From contig DBBW01000018.1 in the NCBI GenBank assembly GCA_002292405.1, positions 92,179-156,178 on the forward strand: 64,000 nt of DNA, given 5' to 3'. The first letter of the stretch is position 1. Every line of letters begins with the position of its first letter. The notes beneath the pieces are model-generated. The model saw only the letters and a program-made list of their open reading frames with translations, made no database searches and was not told where the DNA came from. The translations under genes were made by a program, and so were the position numbers. Below, piece by piece: positions 9,120-17,584 of this stretch. This stretch comes from Flavobacteriales bacterium UBA974 (GTDB lineage: Bacteria; Bacteroidota; Bacteroidia; Flavobacteriales_D; Sanyastnellaceae).

Positions 9120-10091
9120 TTATTTATTGCTAGTAACACCTTCTTTAACGAGGTCATGCAAATGTACTAATCCGAGATACTCATTGTCTTCAGTTGTTAC
9201 AATTACTTGTGAAATTCCTAGGTCTTGCATCGCTGTAGCAGCCTTAGCTGCAAGTTCCTTCTGAGGTTTTATAAGTGGATTGTTACTCATGATCTCTGAC
9301 GCAATAGCGGTACTTCCTTTTTCTAGAGCACGCCTTAAGTCTCCGTCGGTGATTATTCCTACTATTTTTTTATTTTGAATAACAACAGTTGCACCATATC
9401 GTCCTTTGGTCATGGACATAAGTACTTCTTGAAGTGACGATTCGAGATTTACCTGAGGAGTTCGATCTTTGTCAAAGAGGTCTTCCAATGTGACGGTAAG
9501 TTTCTTTCCCAAAGCACCTCCAGGGTGAAATTTAGCGAAATCTTCAGCTTTGAATCCACGAATTTCCATAAGACACATTGCGATCGCATCTCCAAGTGCC
9601 ATTTGGACCGCGGTACTTGTTGTAGGAGCTAAGTCATAAGGGCAAGCTTCAGCGTCTATTCCAGCAATTAGAACGTGGTCAGATTGTTTCGCAAGTGGCG
9701 AGTCAGAAGCTCCAGTAACTCCAATAATTGGGTGCCCATGCTGTTTCAAAAGAGGCACAAGAGCCATGACTTCTGGACTTCTTCCGCTCTTTGACAAGCA
9801 TAAAACGACGTCACCCAATTGAATGATGCCTAAATCTCCATGAACGGCATCACCTGCATGAACGAACAAAGCAGGAGATCCAGTAGAGTTTAGAGTAGCT
9901 ACTATCTTTCTCCCGACATCGGCACTTTTACCCACTCCAGTTAAAACGACACGTCCTTTAGTATTAATAATCAACTTGATTACATCTACAAAGCTATTAT
10001 CTAATAATGTAGCAAGTCGATGTATAGCATCTCCTTCCATACGAAGCGTATTCAGCGCTCTGTTTAAAATAGTGTCGTCAGAACTGGACAT
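9120..10091 (-). CDS. kdsD: Arabinose-5-phosphate isomerase (KdsD/KpsF/GutQ family)
   Basis: The enzyme converts D-ribulose 5-phosphate to D-arabinose 5-phosphate, the first step towards Kdo for the LPS inner core. It is 323 residues long. The N-terminal SIS domain has VVLTGVGKSADVGRKI near residue 50, LCLSKSGRSPEV near 103 and the late HPGGALGKKL stretch. Two CBS modules follow (about residues 205-320: VLMSMTKGRYGATVV, GIITDGDLRRAL). First gene of the envelope operon ending in lptB. A consensus -7 box lies at 10165-10158. It is divergent from recQ. Confidence 0.94.
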   Translation of the reverse strand: MSSSDDTILNRALNTLRMEGDAIHRLATLLDNSFVDVIKLIINTKGRVVLTGVGKSADVGRKIVATLNSTGSPALFVHAGDAVHGDLGIIQLGDVVLCLSKSGRSPEVMALVPLLKQHGHPIIGVTGASDSPLAKQSDHVLIAGIDAEACPYDLAPTTSTAVQMALGDAIAMCLMEIRGFKAEDFAKFHPGGALGKKLTVTLEDLFDKDRTPQVNLESSLQEVLMSMTKGRYGATVVIQNKKIVGIITDGDLRRALEKGSTAIASEIMSNNPLIKPQKELAAKAATAMQDLGISQVIVTTEDNEYLGLVHLHDLVKEGVTSNK

Positions 10092-10121
10092 AAGTAAATA
10101 TTATTAAGCCTTGAAAATAAA

Positions 10122-10152
10122 TTTGTTGGTATAGATAAACGGCTTATCTTTA
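10122..10152 (+). promoter_or_regulatory. Predicted recQ promoter
   Basis: TTTG at 10122-10125 and TATCTTTA at 10145-10152 (seven of eight positions of TAnnTTTG counted with its fixed bases) are 19 bases apart. The recQ ATG follows 20 bases further on. The -7 box overlaps the right arm of an inverted repeat at 10133-10149. Confidence 0.4.
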
Positions 10153-10157
10153 TTGAG

Positions 10158-10165
10158 CAAATTTA
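10158..10165 (-). promoter_or_regulatory. Predicted -7 box of the kdsD-tatC-DUF5686-lptB operon
   Basis: TAAATTTG on the minus strand matches TAnnTTTG exactly. It leaves an untranslated leader of about 60 bases before the kdsD ATG. The upstream -33 element would fall in the recQ coding start. Confidence 0.45.
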
Positions 10166-10172
10166 GACATTG

Positions 10173-12371
10173 ATGAGCCTGATTGATGATTCGCCGAAAG
10201 AGGCGTTACAAAAATATTTTGGATTTAAAGAATTCAAAGGAGAACAAGAGATTGCTATCCAAAGTATCCTTGAAGGTAAGGACACTTTTGTGATCATGCC
10301 TACAGGCGGCGGTAAATCTATGTGCTATCAGCTTCCTGCCTTAATGTTAGATGGAGTGGCTCTTGTTGTATCTCCTCTAATCGCTCTAATGAAAAATCAG
10401 GTTGATGCTTTACGGGGCAATCACGAAGACCCTTCAATAACGCATTATCTAAATTCTTCTTTAAATAAAGCGGAGGCTGAAACTGTTAAGTTAGATGTTT
10501 CCTCAGGTAGGACGAAAATCTTATATGTAGCCCCTGAAACGCTAACTAAAGAGACAAATATTGAATTTCTGAAATCAGTTAAAATCAGTTTTGTAGCAGT
10601 AGATGAAGCTCATTGTATTTCTGAGTGGGGACATGATTTCCGACCTGAGTACAGAAGAATACGTCCCATTATTAAGCAAATAGCTGATGTTCCAATTATC
10701 GCTTTGACGGCAACAGCGACTCCAAAAGTTCAGCAAGATATTCAGAAGAATCTTCAGATGGTTAATTCGACTTTAATCAAGTCGTCTTTCAATAGAGAGA
10801 ATCTTTACTATGAAGTCAAACCGAAAAAAGATGCTTTGAAACAAATTGTTCAGCATTGTATTAGTAATAAAGGGAGGAGTGGAATTATTTACTGTTTAAG
10901 TAGAAAGAAAGTTGATCAAATTTCAGAAACATTATCTGTAAATGGTGCTAAAGTGTTGCCTTATCACGCTGGAAAAGACACTAAGACTAGAAGTAAAATC
11001 CAAGATGCATTCTTAATGCAAGATGTAGATGTAATCGTTGCTACAATTGCTTTTGGGATGGGTATAGATAAGCCAGATGTTAGGTATGTAATACATTATG
11101 ATATACCTAAAAGTTTAGAGAGTTATTATCAAGAAACAGGACGTGCAGGAAGAGATGGTGGTGATGGGCATTGCATCGCATTTTATAGTCATAAAGACAT
11201 CGAAAAACTCGAAAAATTTCTTCAAGGTAAACCTCTTGCGGAACAAGAAATAGGGTCGCAGCTTCTTCAGGAGGTTATGTCATACGCAGAGACATCAATA
11301 TCAAGGAGAAAGTTCCTCCTTCATTATTTTGGTGAAGAATTTGATGAGATAAATGGTCCAGGCGCTAAGAACTGTGACAACTCCAGATATCCTAAGCCGC
11401 AATATGAAGGTAAGGATGAAATCCTAATGATTTTAGGTGCAGTTAAGGAGCATAAGGAGGATCATAAAATGCAGTTTATATCTGCAGTTTTAATAGGTGA
11501 AAGCAATAGAGAGGTAGATGACTATAACGGTAAGAACAGTTCATTTTGGAATAAGGGAAAGGGAAAGACAGATAGATATTGGAATGGCGTAATACGTCAG
11601 TCTTTGGTTTTGGGATATCTTAAGAAAGAAATTGAAAAATACGGTGTTTTGACCCTAACAGAGAAGGGGAATACATTTTTAGAGAATCCGGTTTCTGTAA
11701 TGTTAGCTGAGGAAAGGGATTATAGAGATGTTGATACTGGAGATAAGATGGTCCAAACGCGACGTGGACAAGGAGGTGTAGCCGACGACACGCTTCGTAA
11801 AATGCTTGTAACTCTTCGAAAAGAAATTGCTGATCAGAAGAGTTTGCCACCATATGTTATTTTTCAAGATATTTCATTAGATGAGATGGCGATTCACTAT
11901 CCGATTAAAGAAGAGGAACTGTTGAGGATTTCTGGTGTAGGGACGGGGAAGGCTAAGAAATTTGGGGCAATGTTTTTAGCACTTATTGCTAAGTATGTTG
12001 ACGAAAATAAGATAGAACGCGCAGATGATTTATTAGTCAGGACGAGTTCGAAAAGATCTTCCGATAAGGTTTCTATCATCCAGCAAATCGATAGAAAGAT
12101 GAACCTTGATGATATTGCTGCTCGCACAAGTTTAAACAGAGAGGCTGTATTATGTGAGATTGAACAAATAGTTGCAGCCGGAACGAAACTTAATATATCA
12201 CACCTTATAGAAGAGTCTATGGATGAGGATTGTGTCGAAGAGCTTTTTGAATTCTTCAGTGAATCGGAGGATGAAGGAATAGAAGCCGCCCTTATTGAAT
12301 TTGAAGACTCATATTCTGAAAATGAGCTTAGACTTATGAGGGTTAAATTTCTTAGCGATGTTGCAAACTAA
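10173..12371 (+). CDS. recQ: ATP-dependent DNA helicase RecQ
   Basis: RecQ is a 3'-5' superfamily 2 helicase used in recombination and fork repair. The 732-residue protein shows Walker A MPTGGGKSMCYQLP (~44), DEAH box AVDEAHCISEWGHDF (~148), motif III ALTATAT and motif VI YYQETGRAGRDG (~320). RQC winged-helix and HRDC regions follow, the HRDC around residues 545-615. The C-terminal part looks like the RecQ helix-turn-helix tail found in Bacteroidota (DDIAARTSLNREAV). The zinc-binding subdomain is incomplete: the first cysteine position reads SISRRKFLLHYFGE and the usual CDxC reads CDNS. I took the ATG at 10173; a TTG directly before it would add one residue. The stop interlocks with that of the convergent amidohydrolase gene. 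Confidence 0.96.
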   Translation: MSLIDDSPKEALQKYFGFKEFKGEQEIAIQSILEGKDTFVIMPTGGGKSMCYQLPALMLDGVALVVSPLIALMKNQVDALRGNHEDPSITHYLNSSLNKAEAETVKLDVSSGRTKILYVAPETLTKETNIEFLKSVKISFVAVDEAHCISEWGHDFRPEYRRIRPIIKQIADVPIIALTATATPKVQQDIQKNLQMVNSTLIKSSFNRENLYYEVKPKKDALKQIVQHCISNKGRSGIIYCLSRKKVDQISETLSVNGAKVLPYHAGKDTKTRSKIQDAFLMQDVDVIVATIAFGMGIDKPDVRYVIHYDIPKSLESYYQETGRAGRDGGDGHCIAFYSHKDIEKLEKFLQGKPLAEQEIGSQLLQEVMSYAETSISRRKFLLHYFGEEFDEINGPGAKNCDNSRYPKPQYEGKDEILMILGAVKEHKEDHKMQFISAVLIGESNREVDDYNGKNSSFWNKGKGKTDRYWNGVIRQSLVLGYLKKEIEKYGVLTLTEKGNTFLENPVSVMLAEERDYRDVDTGDKMVQTRRGQGGVADDTLRKMLVTLRKEIADQKSLPPYVIFQDISLDEMAIHYPIKEEELLRISGVGTGKAKKFGAMFLALIAKYVDENKIERADDLLVRTSSKRSSDKVSIIQQIDRKMNLDDIAARTSLNREAVLCEIEQIVAAGTKLNISHLIEESMDEDCVEELFEFFSESEDEGIEAALIEFEDSYSENELRLMRVKFLSDVAN

Positions 12372-13579
12372 GTCATTACAGCAGCGTAGGCCATAAGCCC
12401 AGCCCCTATTTCTAAAGCACTCTCGTCAATATCAAATGTAGGCGTATGTAAGCCGCTATGACCTAAATCAGAAGTGGGACTTGAAGTTCCTAAACGGTAA
12501 AAACAACCTGGGATTTCATTTGCAAAAAAGCTAAAGTCTTCAGCAGTCATCCTTTCGGGTAAATCGTGAACCTTATCCTCTCCAAGGTATTCTTCGGCGA
12601 TGACTCTCATTCTCTTTGTCAGCTCTGGATTGTTGTAAACACTTGGGTAGCCAACAGGAATGTGAAAATCTACGGTTGCACCTCGCTTATAACAGATAGA
12701 ATCTACAATCTCACGCATTTTTAAATGTGCGTTGAACCTCCATTCTTCGTTTAATGACCTAAATGTTCCCTTTAACCTCACTTCGTTAGGTATAACATTT
12801 GTTGCTCCCTTCCCTTCAATAAACCCAAACCCAAGAACGGTTTTCATTTCGGGATTAGGTCTTTCCTTGATAAACTTTTCTAAAGCCAAAAGAATTTCAG
12901 AGGCTACAAGAAGTGGATTGACTTGATTTTTAGGCAGTGCGGCATGTCCACCTTTCCCTTTCACAACAATATGAAATTCATCTGCTGAGGCCATATATGT
13001 TCCAGATCTCATCCCAACATGTCCAGCTGGGAGATCGGGGAAAACGTGTTGGCCTAAAATATGCTTAGGAATTGGATTTTTCAGTACTCCTTCACCGACC
13101 ATTAACGATGCTCCTCCAGGTAAACATTCTTCCCCTGGTTGGAATATGAGCCTAATCGTGCCATCCCACTTTTCACAATTTCTTGACAATATTAAAGCAG
13201 CGCCTAACAATGATGTAGTATGAACGTCGTGACCACAGGCATGCATTATTCCTGGATTACAGGAAATATAGTCAACTTTATTGAGTTCGGTGATGGGCAG
13301 TGCATCTAAATCGGCTCTTAAAGCAATAAGTTTTGATGTGGGGTTGACCCCTTTTATGGTTGCAACTATTCCGGTTCCTGAAACCCCTGATTTATAAGGT
13401 ATCCCCATTTTATCTAACTCACAACAAACAAACTCCATGGTCTTAAACTCCTTATAGGATAACTCAGGGTGTGCGTGAAGATGCCTTCTCCAACTCGATA
13501 GTTGTGGAGATATTTCTTTTGCCACCTGTGCAAATAAATCAGCTAAGTTGTCTCGTTGTTTCATAGTTGATATTTCCAT
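12368..13579 (-). CDS. M20 family amidohydrolase (N-acyl-amino acid / hippurate hydrolase type)
   Basis: This is a di-metal hydrolase of the M20D family, which cleaves amide bonds of N-acylated amino acids or similar compounds. The substrate cannot be told from sequence. Family motifs: YKEFKTMEFV near the N-terminus, MHACGHDVHTTSLLGAA (metal-binding Cys/His, ~110), FQPGEECLPGGASLMV (catalytic Glu, ~145) and TAEDFSFFANEIPGCFYRLG near the C-terminus with a final metal ligand in LHTPTFDID. There is no signal peptide, so the enzyme is cytosolic. The ATG at 13579 gives 403 residues; the ATG at 13564 is equally possible. A still longer TTG reading overlaps the upstream gene and is less likely. Confidence 0.9.
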   Translation of the reverse strand: MEISTMKQRDNLADLFAQVAKEISPQLSSWRRHLHAHPELSYKEFKTMEFVCCELDKMGIPYKSGVSGTGIVATIKGVNPTSKLIALRADLDALPITELNKVDYISCNPGIMHACGHDVHTTSLLGAALILSRNCEKWDGTIRLIFQPGEECLPGGASLMVGEGVLKNPIPKHILGQHVFPDLPAGHVGMRSGTYMASADEFHIVVKGKGGHAALPKNQVNPLLVASEILLALEKFIKERPNPEMKTVLGFGFIEGKGATNVIPNEVRLKGTFRSLNEEWRFNAHLKMREIVDSICYKRGATVDFHIPVGYPSVYNNPELTKRMRVIAEEYLGEDKVHDLPERMTAEDFSFFANEIPGCFYRLGTSSPTSDLGHSGLHTPTFDIDESALEIGAGLMAYAAVMT

Positions 13580-13604
13580 GTAGAATAAGTTATAACCATG
13601 AAAC

Positions 13605-16600
13605 CTAGAAATCAAAATTTAAACTCAAAGTGAATTTTCTGGGTAAAATCCTTCCATCATCAATACCCCAACCCCAATCAGCAGCAATCCAATAACCCAT
13701 CACACGAGAGCGCACTCCATATCCGAAGTCATAAATAATGGGCTCTCTGTTGTTCTCAATGATGACTGTTATAGGATTGTTTTCTATGGTTGTCGAGTTA
13801 AAGGTGTTTTCTTCTGAATATGGATGTATGCCTGTCCAAGCAGATCCGATATCTGCAAATCCTATTAACTGAAAGTTTCTAATAAAATCTGTTTTTGCGG
13901 GTTCTGTAAAAATGGTACTCCAAACAGGGACTCTTAACTCAGCATTCAAAACAGTTGCGTTTGAACCATTCCTTGCGTTGTTAGCAAAGCCTCTCATAGG
14001 AGTGATTCTAGCTTGGTAGGAATAGGATTGAGATGGGTCGATAGGGGTGCCGTAATTATTTGAAAACGATAGGCTATTGTCCATTCCTCCAAGTAAGTGC
14101 AATAATTTCAATTCACCGATGGACCAGTCTCCAGCCGCCCTAAACGCAATGATTGAATTGGCATAAATTTTAAAATATCTTCGGATGTCGAATCCTATTG
14201 TTCCGAAACTGGCATTAAACCCATCTAAATAGAATTCAGCCCAAACCTTAGCTCTCAATCCTTCTCTAATATTTAATGCGGGATTACGAGTGTCATCATG
14301 CACGAAGGAAATGTCAAAACCAATTTGGTCTGTCCAATGATTAGGAGCAATTAAACTGAACATTTCTGTTCCTTGGATCACAGCTCTATCTAAACGTATC
14401 AAAGCTCCAGCCCTTATGCTCTTCACCTCATCTATTGGGAAAGTAAGCCTATAGCGTGCAAAATGTGATTGAGATTCAACCAATGTGTAGCTAAGAGGAT
14501 CTAAACTTGTAGAGCCCTGCCTCTGGAAGGAAAACATTCGGTCAACCTTTTTTGATAGGTCGAAGTAAGATATCCCTATAAGGCTATTATTTAGGTTCGC
14601 GGGGATGTTAAATCCTGCGATAACGTGCTTATCGTCAAAAAGATCGCTAATTCTGATTTCTGTAGCATTTCCTAAACCCGGCTGGAATGATGATGTTCCG
14701 TCATAGACTCTGTAAAATTGAGACCCGAAGGCGTTACTAACTTGACTCTGTAATTTTTGTAGAGAAAAATTGAGTCTATAGTTGCTAGGTTTCATCTGAA
14801 CATTGCTTTGATTAGATTGAACCGTTTTATCTAATTCAGGCAGCTTTTCATCAGACTCTTTTTTCTTTTGTTCTTCAAAATCAAATCTGTAATTTCTAAT
14901 ATCTACCTCAGTTTCAGAATATAAAATAGACCAATTGGGAGCAATAAATACTCCATCATTATTTGCGTTAAAACCTCCATCTGTCAATACAAATTGATTC
15001 GAGGTTCTTTGCTTAGTTTCTGGCACCCTTCCTAGATTAGCTCGGAATAAATGACGCATTGTATAGGTGTTCCCGTAGCAAAAACCACTTGCGGTGTCAC
15101 AACTGAAATTTAAAACGGGTATATCTAATTTCGATATTACTCGAGTGTCAAAAAAGGTTCTGTACCTAATGATAGTGTCTATGCTGAGAATTGTGCTATC
15201 AGCCCAACCCCAGTTCATTTCTTGGCTTCCATCTTCAAACTCGGATAAATAAATAAATTCCTGCCCTCTCAGTGGCACGGGGTATCTCTCATCAATTAGT
15301 GGTGTGTTGACCAGTTGCTCAATCGGCCTAATTTCTTCATCGATGTGGTATATAAACAAGTCTAAATTAGAATTAAAGGGTATGTTATCTCTATCCTCTC
15401 GAAGCTTGGAATCAGGCCTGTTGGATGAAAAAATGATCGACTTACCATCTTTAGTAAACCTTGGGTGCAAATCATCAAATCGATCCCTCCACAAAGGCTC
15501 CTGTAAATTACCAATCACTCTGTAGATGTAAAGATCTGATCTTCCATTAGACATGCCAGAGAATACGATGCTTCTACCATCGGGGGAGTAATCCATGGAC
15601 AAAACCTCATCTATTTTAAAAAGTTCTTTTTCTATGGGTTTTTCACCTAATCGAACTGTGACAAGAACAGGTTGGCCTTTTTTTATAATGGTGTAAGTGA
15701 ACTGTTCCCCATTCGGGTGCCAGGCAATTGTAGGCGTTAAGCCACTTTTAATTAAATCTAATTTATGCCCATGTTGTGCCCATCGCTCAATTTTGCCTTC
15801 GTTTATGTTATATGTCCAAACCCTCCATTGGCCTCTCTCATCAGTAACAAACGCAACAGTTTCTCCATCTGGAGAGTGGCTAAAGCATAAGTAGTCATAC
15901 CGTTTCCTTAAATTAAAACCGAGATTACCTCCATTTTTTAATGCTATTTTTCGATTTTTTCGTCCAACGTTAGGTGGTAGTAATTCACCATAAAGTTTAG
16001 GTGTTCCAGTTAAGTGATAATTAATCACCTCAGATAATAAATCCTTTAGCCCAAGGCCAGTCGCAAATCTAAATCCGCCCTCTACACTTCGATTTACCCT
16101 TACCATGTATATGACATTCGCAATGGCAGGGATTCCGTACACATCAGCTACATAATCCCAGATAGCCCCTCCAAGCTCTCCCGCTTCAGTCCCTTCACTT
16201 CTATCGATAGTTGCTAGAGCCCTTGATCTCGCGGAGTCGAATATGTGAACATTGGCTTTCGCTGTTTTATTTGTCGAAATGTAATTCACGAGTCCTTCCT
16301 CAAACCAATCGGGAATTTGTAACATACTCGAATTTCTTAGGGCATCCTGCCAACCTCCACGATATAAGGTTTGGTGTAAAGCAATTCTTGCCAATCCTTC
16401 TTTTAAATCTTGTTCTAATCGCCGCCGATCTCCAGTACCATAAATAAACAGTTTATTCCCTATAATTTTTGCATTTCCCCCAATATTATCATCCCCAGAA
16501 TCACCGTTCAATACGCCGATGTTACTTTGCCTAAATTCTGCAATATTGTTATAGACAAGAATTTGTACAGGACCTTCTAAATTGCTGCCGAAATACGGCT

Positions 16601-16847
16601 TCAAATCTTTCGCTGATTGATTGACTATACCCGCGATATCCCCTGCAAGCTCCTTTCCTCCTTGATAATAGTAAATTTCAAAGATTCCTTCAGAGTGATA
16701 TTGCCAAACAAAATCCCTATACTGAACTCGGTTCTTTCCGAACTCTACTTGAAGTCCGTCATAAAACTGCGCATAAAAACTGTTTCCGCTTAAAAACAGA
16801 CCAGCTAAAAGCAGCGATATTGAATATAATATTTCTTTATGGCGCAT
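13605..16847 (-). CDS. Large envelope protein: degenerate metallopeptidase + TolB-like beta-propeller + outer-membrane barrel
   Basis: The 1080-residue protein has a signal peptide (cleavage probably after SFYAQ). Residues ~30-290 look like a gluzincin-type peptidase domain: a helix followed ~20 residues later by PDWFEEGLVNYI (W181 to I190), as in peptidase MA-like proteins. The zinc motif HExxH is replaced by HQTLY (158-162), so it should be inactive. Residues ~310-560 carry WD40/PD40 blades (FSHSPDGETVAFVTDERGQ, MDYSPDGRSIVFSG, FTKDGKSIIFSSNRPD), as in TolB. The C-terminal ~350 residues resemble Omp85/BamA-type barrels (LIGFADIGSAWTG, ending KFTLSLNFDF). Similar proteins in Bacteroidota are often labelled 'translocation protein TolB', which this is not. 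Its role is unknown; surface or periplasmic scaffold work is an inference. Confidence 0.75.
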   Translation of the reverse strand: MRHKEILYSISLLLAGLFLSGNSFYAQFYDGLQVEFGKNRVQYRDFVWQYHSEGIFEIYYYQGGKELAGDIAGIVNQSAKDLKPYFGSNLEGPVQILVYNNIAEFRQSNIGVLNGDSGDDNIGGNAKIIGNKLFIYGTGDRRRLEQDLKEGLARIALHQTLYRGGWQDALRNSSMLQIPDWFEEGLVNYISTNKTAKANVHIFDSARSRALATIDRSEGTEAGELGGAIWDYVADVYGIPAIANVIYMVRVNRSVEGGFRFATGLGLKDLLSEVINYHLTGTPKLYGELLPPNVGRKNRKIALKNGGNLGFNLRKRYDYLCFSHSPDGETVAFVTDERGQWRVWTYNINEGKIERWAQHGHKLDLIKSGLTPTIAWHPNGEQFTYTIIKKGQPVLVTVRLGEKPIEKELFKIDEVLSMDYSPDGRSIVFSGMSNGRSDLYIYRVIGNLQEPLWRDRFDDLHPRFTKDGKSIIFSSNRPDSKLREDRDNIPFNSNLDLFIYHIDEEIRPIEQLVNTPLIDERYPVPLRGQEFIYLSEFEDGSQEMNWGWADSTILSIDTIIRYRTFFDTRVISKLDIPVLNFSCDTASGFCYGNTYTMRHLFRANLGRVPETKQRTSNQFVLTDGGFNANNDGVFIAPNWSILYSETEVDIRNYRFDFEEQKKKESDEKLPELDKTVQSNQSNVQMKPSNYRLNFSLQKLQSQVSNAFGSQFYRVYDGTSSFQPGLGNATEIRISDLFDDKHVIAGFNIPANLNNSLIGISYFDLSKKVDRMFSFQRQGSTSLDPLSYTLVESQSHFARYRLTFPIDEVKSIRAGALIRLDRAVIQGTEMFSLIAPNHWTDQIGFDISFVHDDTRNPALNIREGLRAKVWAEFYLDGFNASFGTIGFDIRRYFKIYANSIIAFRAAGDWSIGELKLLHLLGGMDNSLSFSNNYGTPIDPSQSYSYQARITPMRGFANNARNGSNATVLNAELRVPVWSTIFTEPAKTDFIRNFQLIGFADIGSAWTGIHPYSEENTFNSTTIENNPITVIIENNREPIIYDFGYGVRSRVMGYWIAADWGWGIDDGRILPRKFTLSLNFDF

Positions 16848-16882
16848 TCTTTTACGAATCTACGTTAAAGTATTTTTACCGC

Positions 16883-17551
16883 ATGAATAGACTTCACTCT
16901 TTTGTTTTCAATGCTTTTTCAGAACAAACGTATCTACTCGATCACGGAAATGGAGAGGCGACGGTATTCGACCCGGGAATGAGTTCGACTCAGGAGAGAA
17001 AGGCGTTTGAGGAGACTTGTGAAAGGTTGGGAGTAGTTGTGGTTCAGTGCCTTCTTACGCACGCGCATTTAGATCATGTGATGGGAACAACTTGGATTAA
17101 GCATAGATATGGTTGTGGCCCGAGGTTGCATCCCACGGACGAGCAGACATGGGTGCAGGCTCCTATTTCGGCTCAATTGTATGAGATTTCTCTTGACGAA
17201 CTTCCGGATAGGGGAGAAGATTTAGGCGAGCATGGATCGACGATAGTATGTGGTGATATAGAGCTCGAAATTAGATGTGCTCCTGGTCATAGCATAGGTC
17301 ACGTAGTGTTTGTGTGTCACAAATCGAAGTTCGTGGTTGGGGGAGACGTGCTCTTCTCGGGTAGTATTGGGAGAACAGATTTGCCAGGTGGAGATCCCGA
17401 TATACTTGCAAAGAACATAGAAGAGCAGTTGTATTCCCTAAGTGATGATTATACGATTCATCCAGGTCATGGAGGGGCGACTACTATAGGAAAAGAAAAG
17501 AGTTCGAACCCATTTGTCAATGGTTCTGGAACGGGAATACTTCAGAGCTAA
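16883..17551 (+). CDS. MBL-fold metallo-hydrolase (glyoxalase II-like)
   Basis: The 222-residue protein belongs to the metallo-beta-lactamase superfamily. It has the metal motif THAHLDHVMG (HxHxDH), a third histidine in APGHSIGHVVF, the bridging Asp in VGGDVLFSGSIGRTDLPGGD and the last histidine in IHPGHGGAT. This arrangement matches glyoxalase II/YcbL-type hydrolases of thioesters; whether it acts on S-lactoylglutathione or another thiol ester cannot be told. The ATG at 16883 gives the conserved opening HSFVFNAFSEQTYLL. A longer reading from upstream has no support and runs into the divergent gene. The ATG is only four bases after a -7-like box (TATTTTTA, 16871-16878), suggesting a very short or absent leader. 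Confidence 0.9.
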   Translation: MNRLHSFVFNAFSEQTYLLDHGNGEATVFDPGMSSTQERKAFEETCERLGVVVVQCLLTHAHLDHVMGTTWIKHRYGCGPRLHPTDEQTWVQAPISAQLYEISLDELPDRGEDLGEHGSTIVCGDIELEIRCAPGHSIGHVVFVCHKSKFVVGGDVLFSGSIGRTDLPGGDPDILAKNIEEQLYSLSDDYTIHPGHGGATTIGKEKSSNPFVNGSGTGILQS

Positions 17552-17584
17552 GAGCGACTTTTTAAAATTTAGCGTCGAGTGCGA

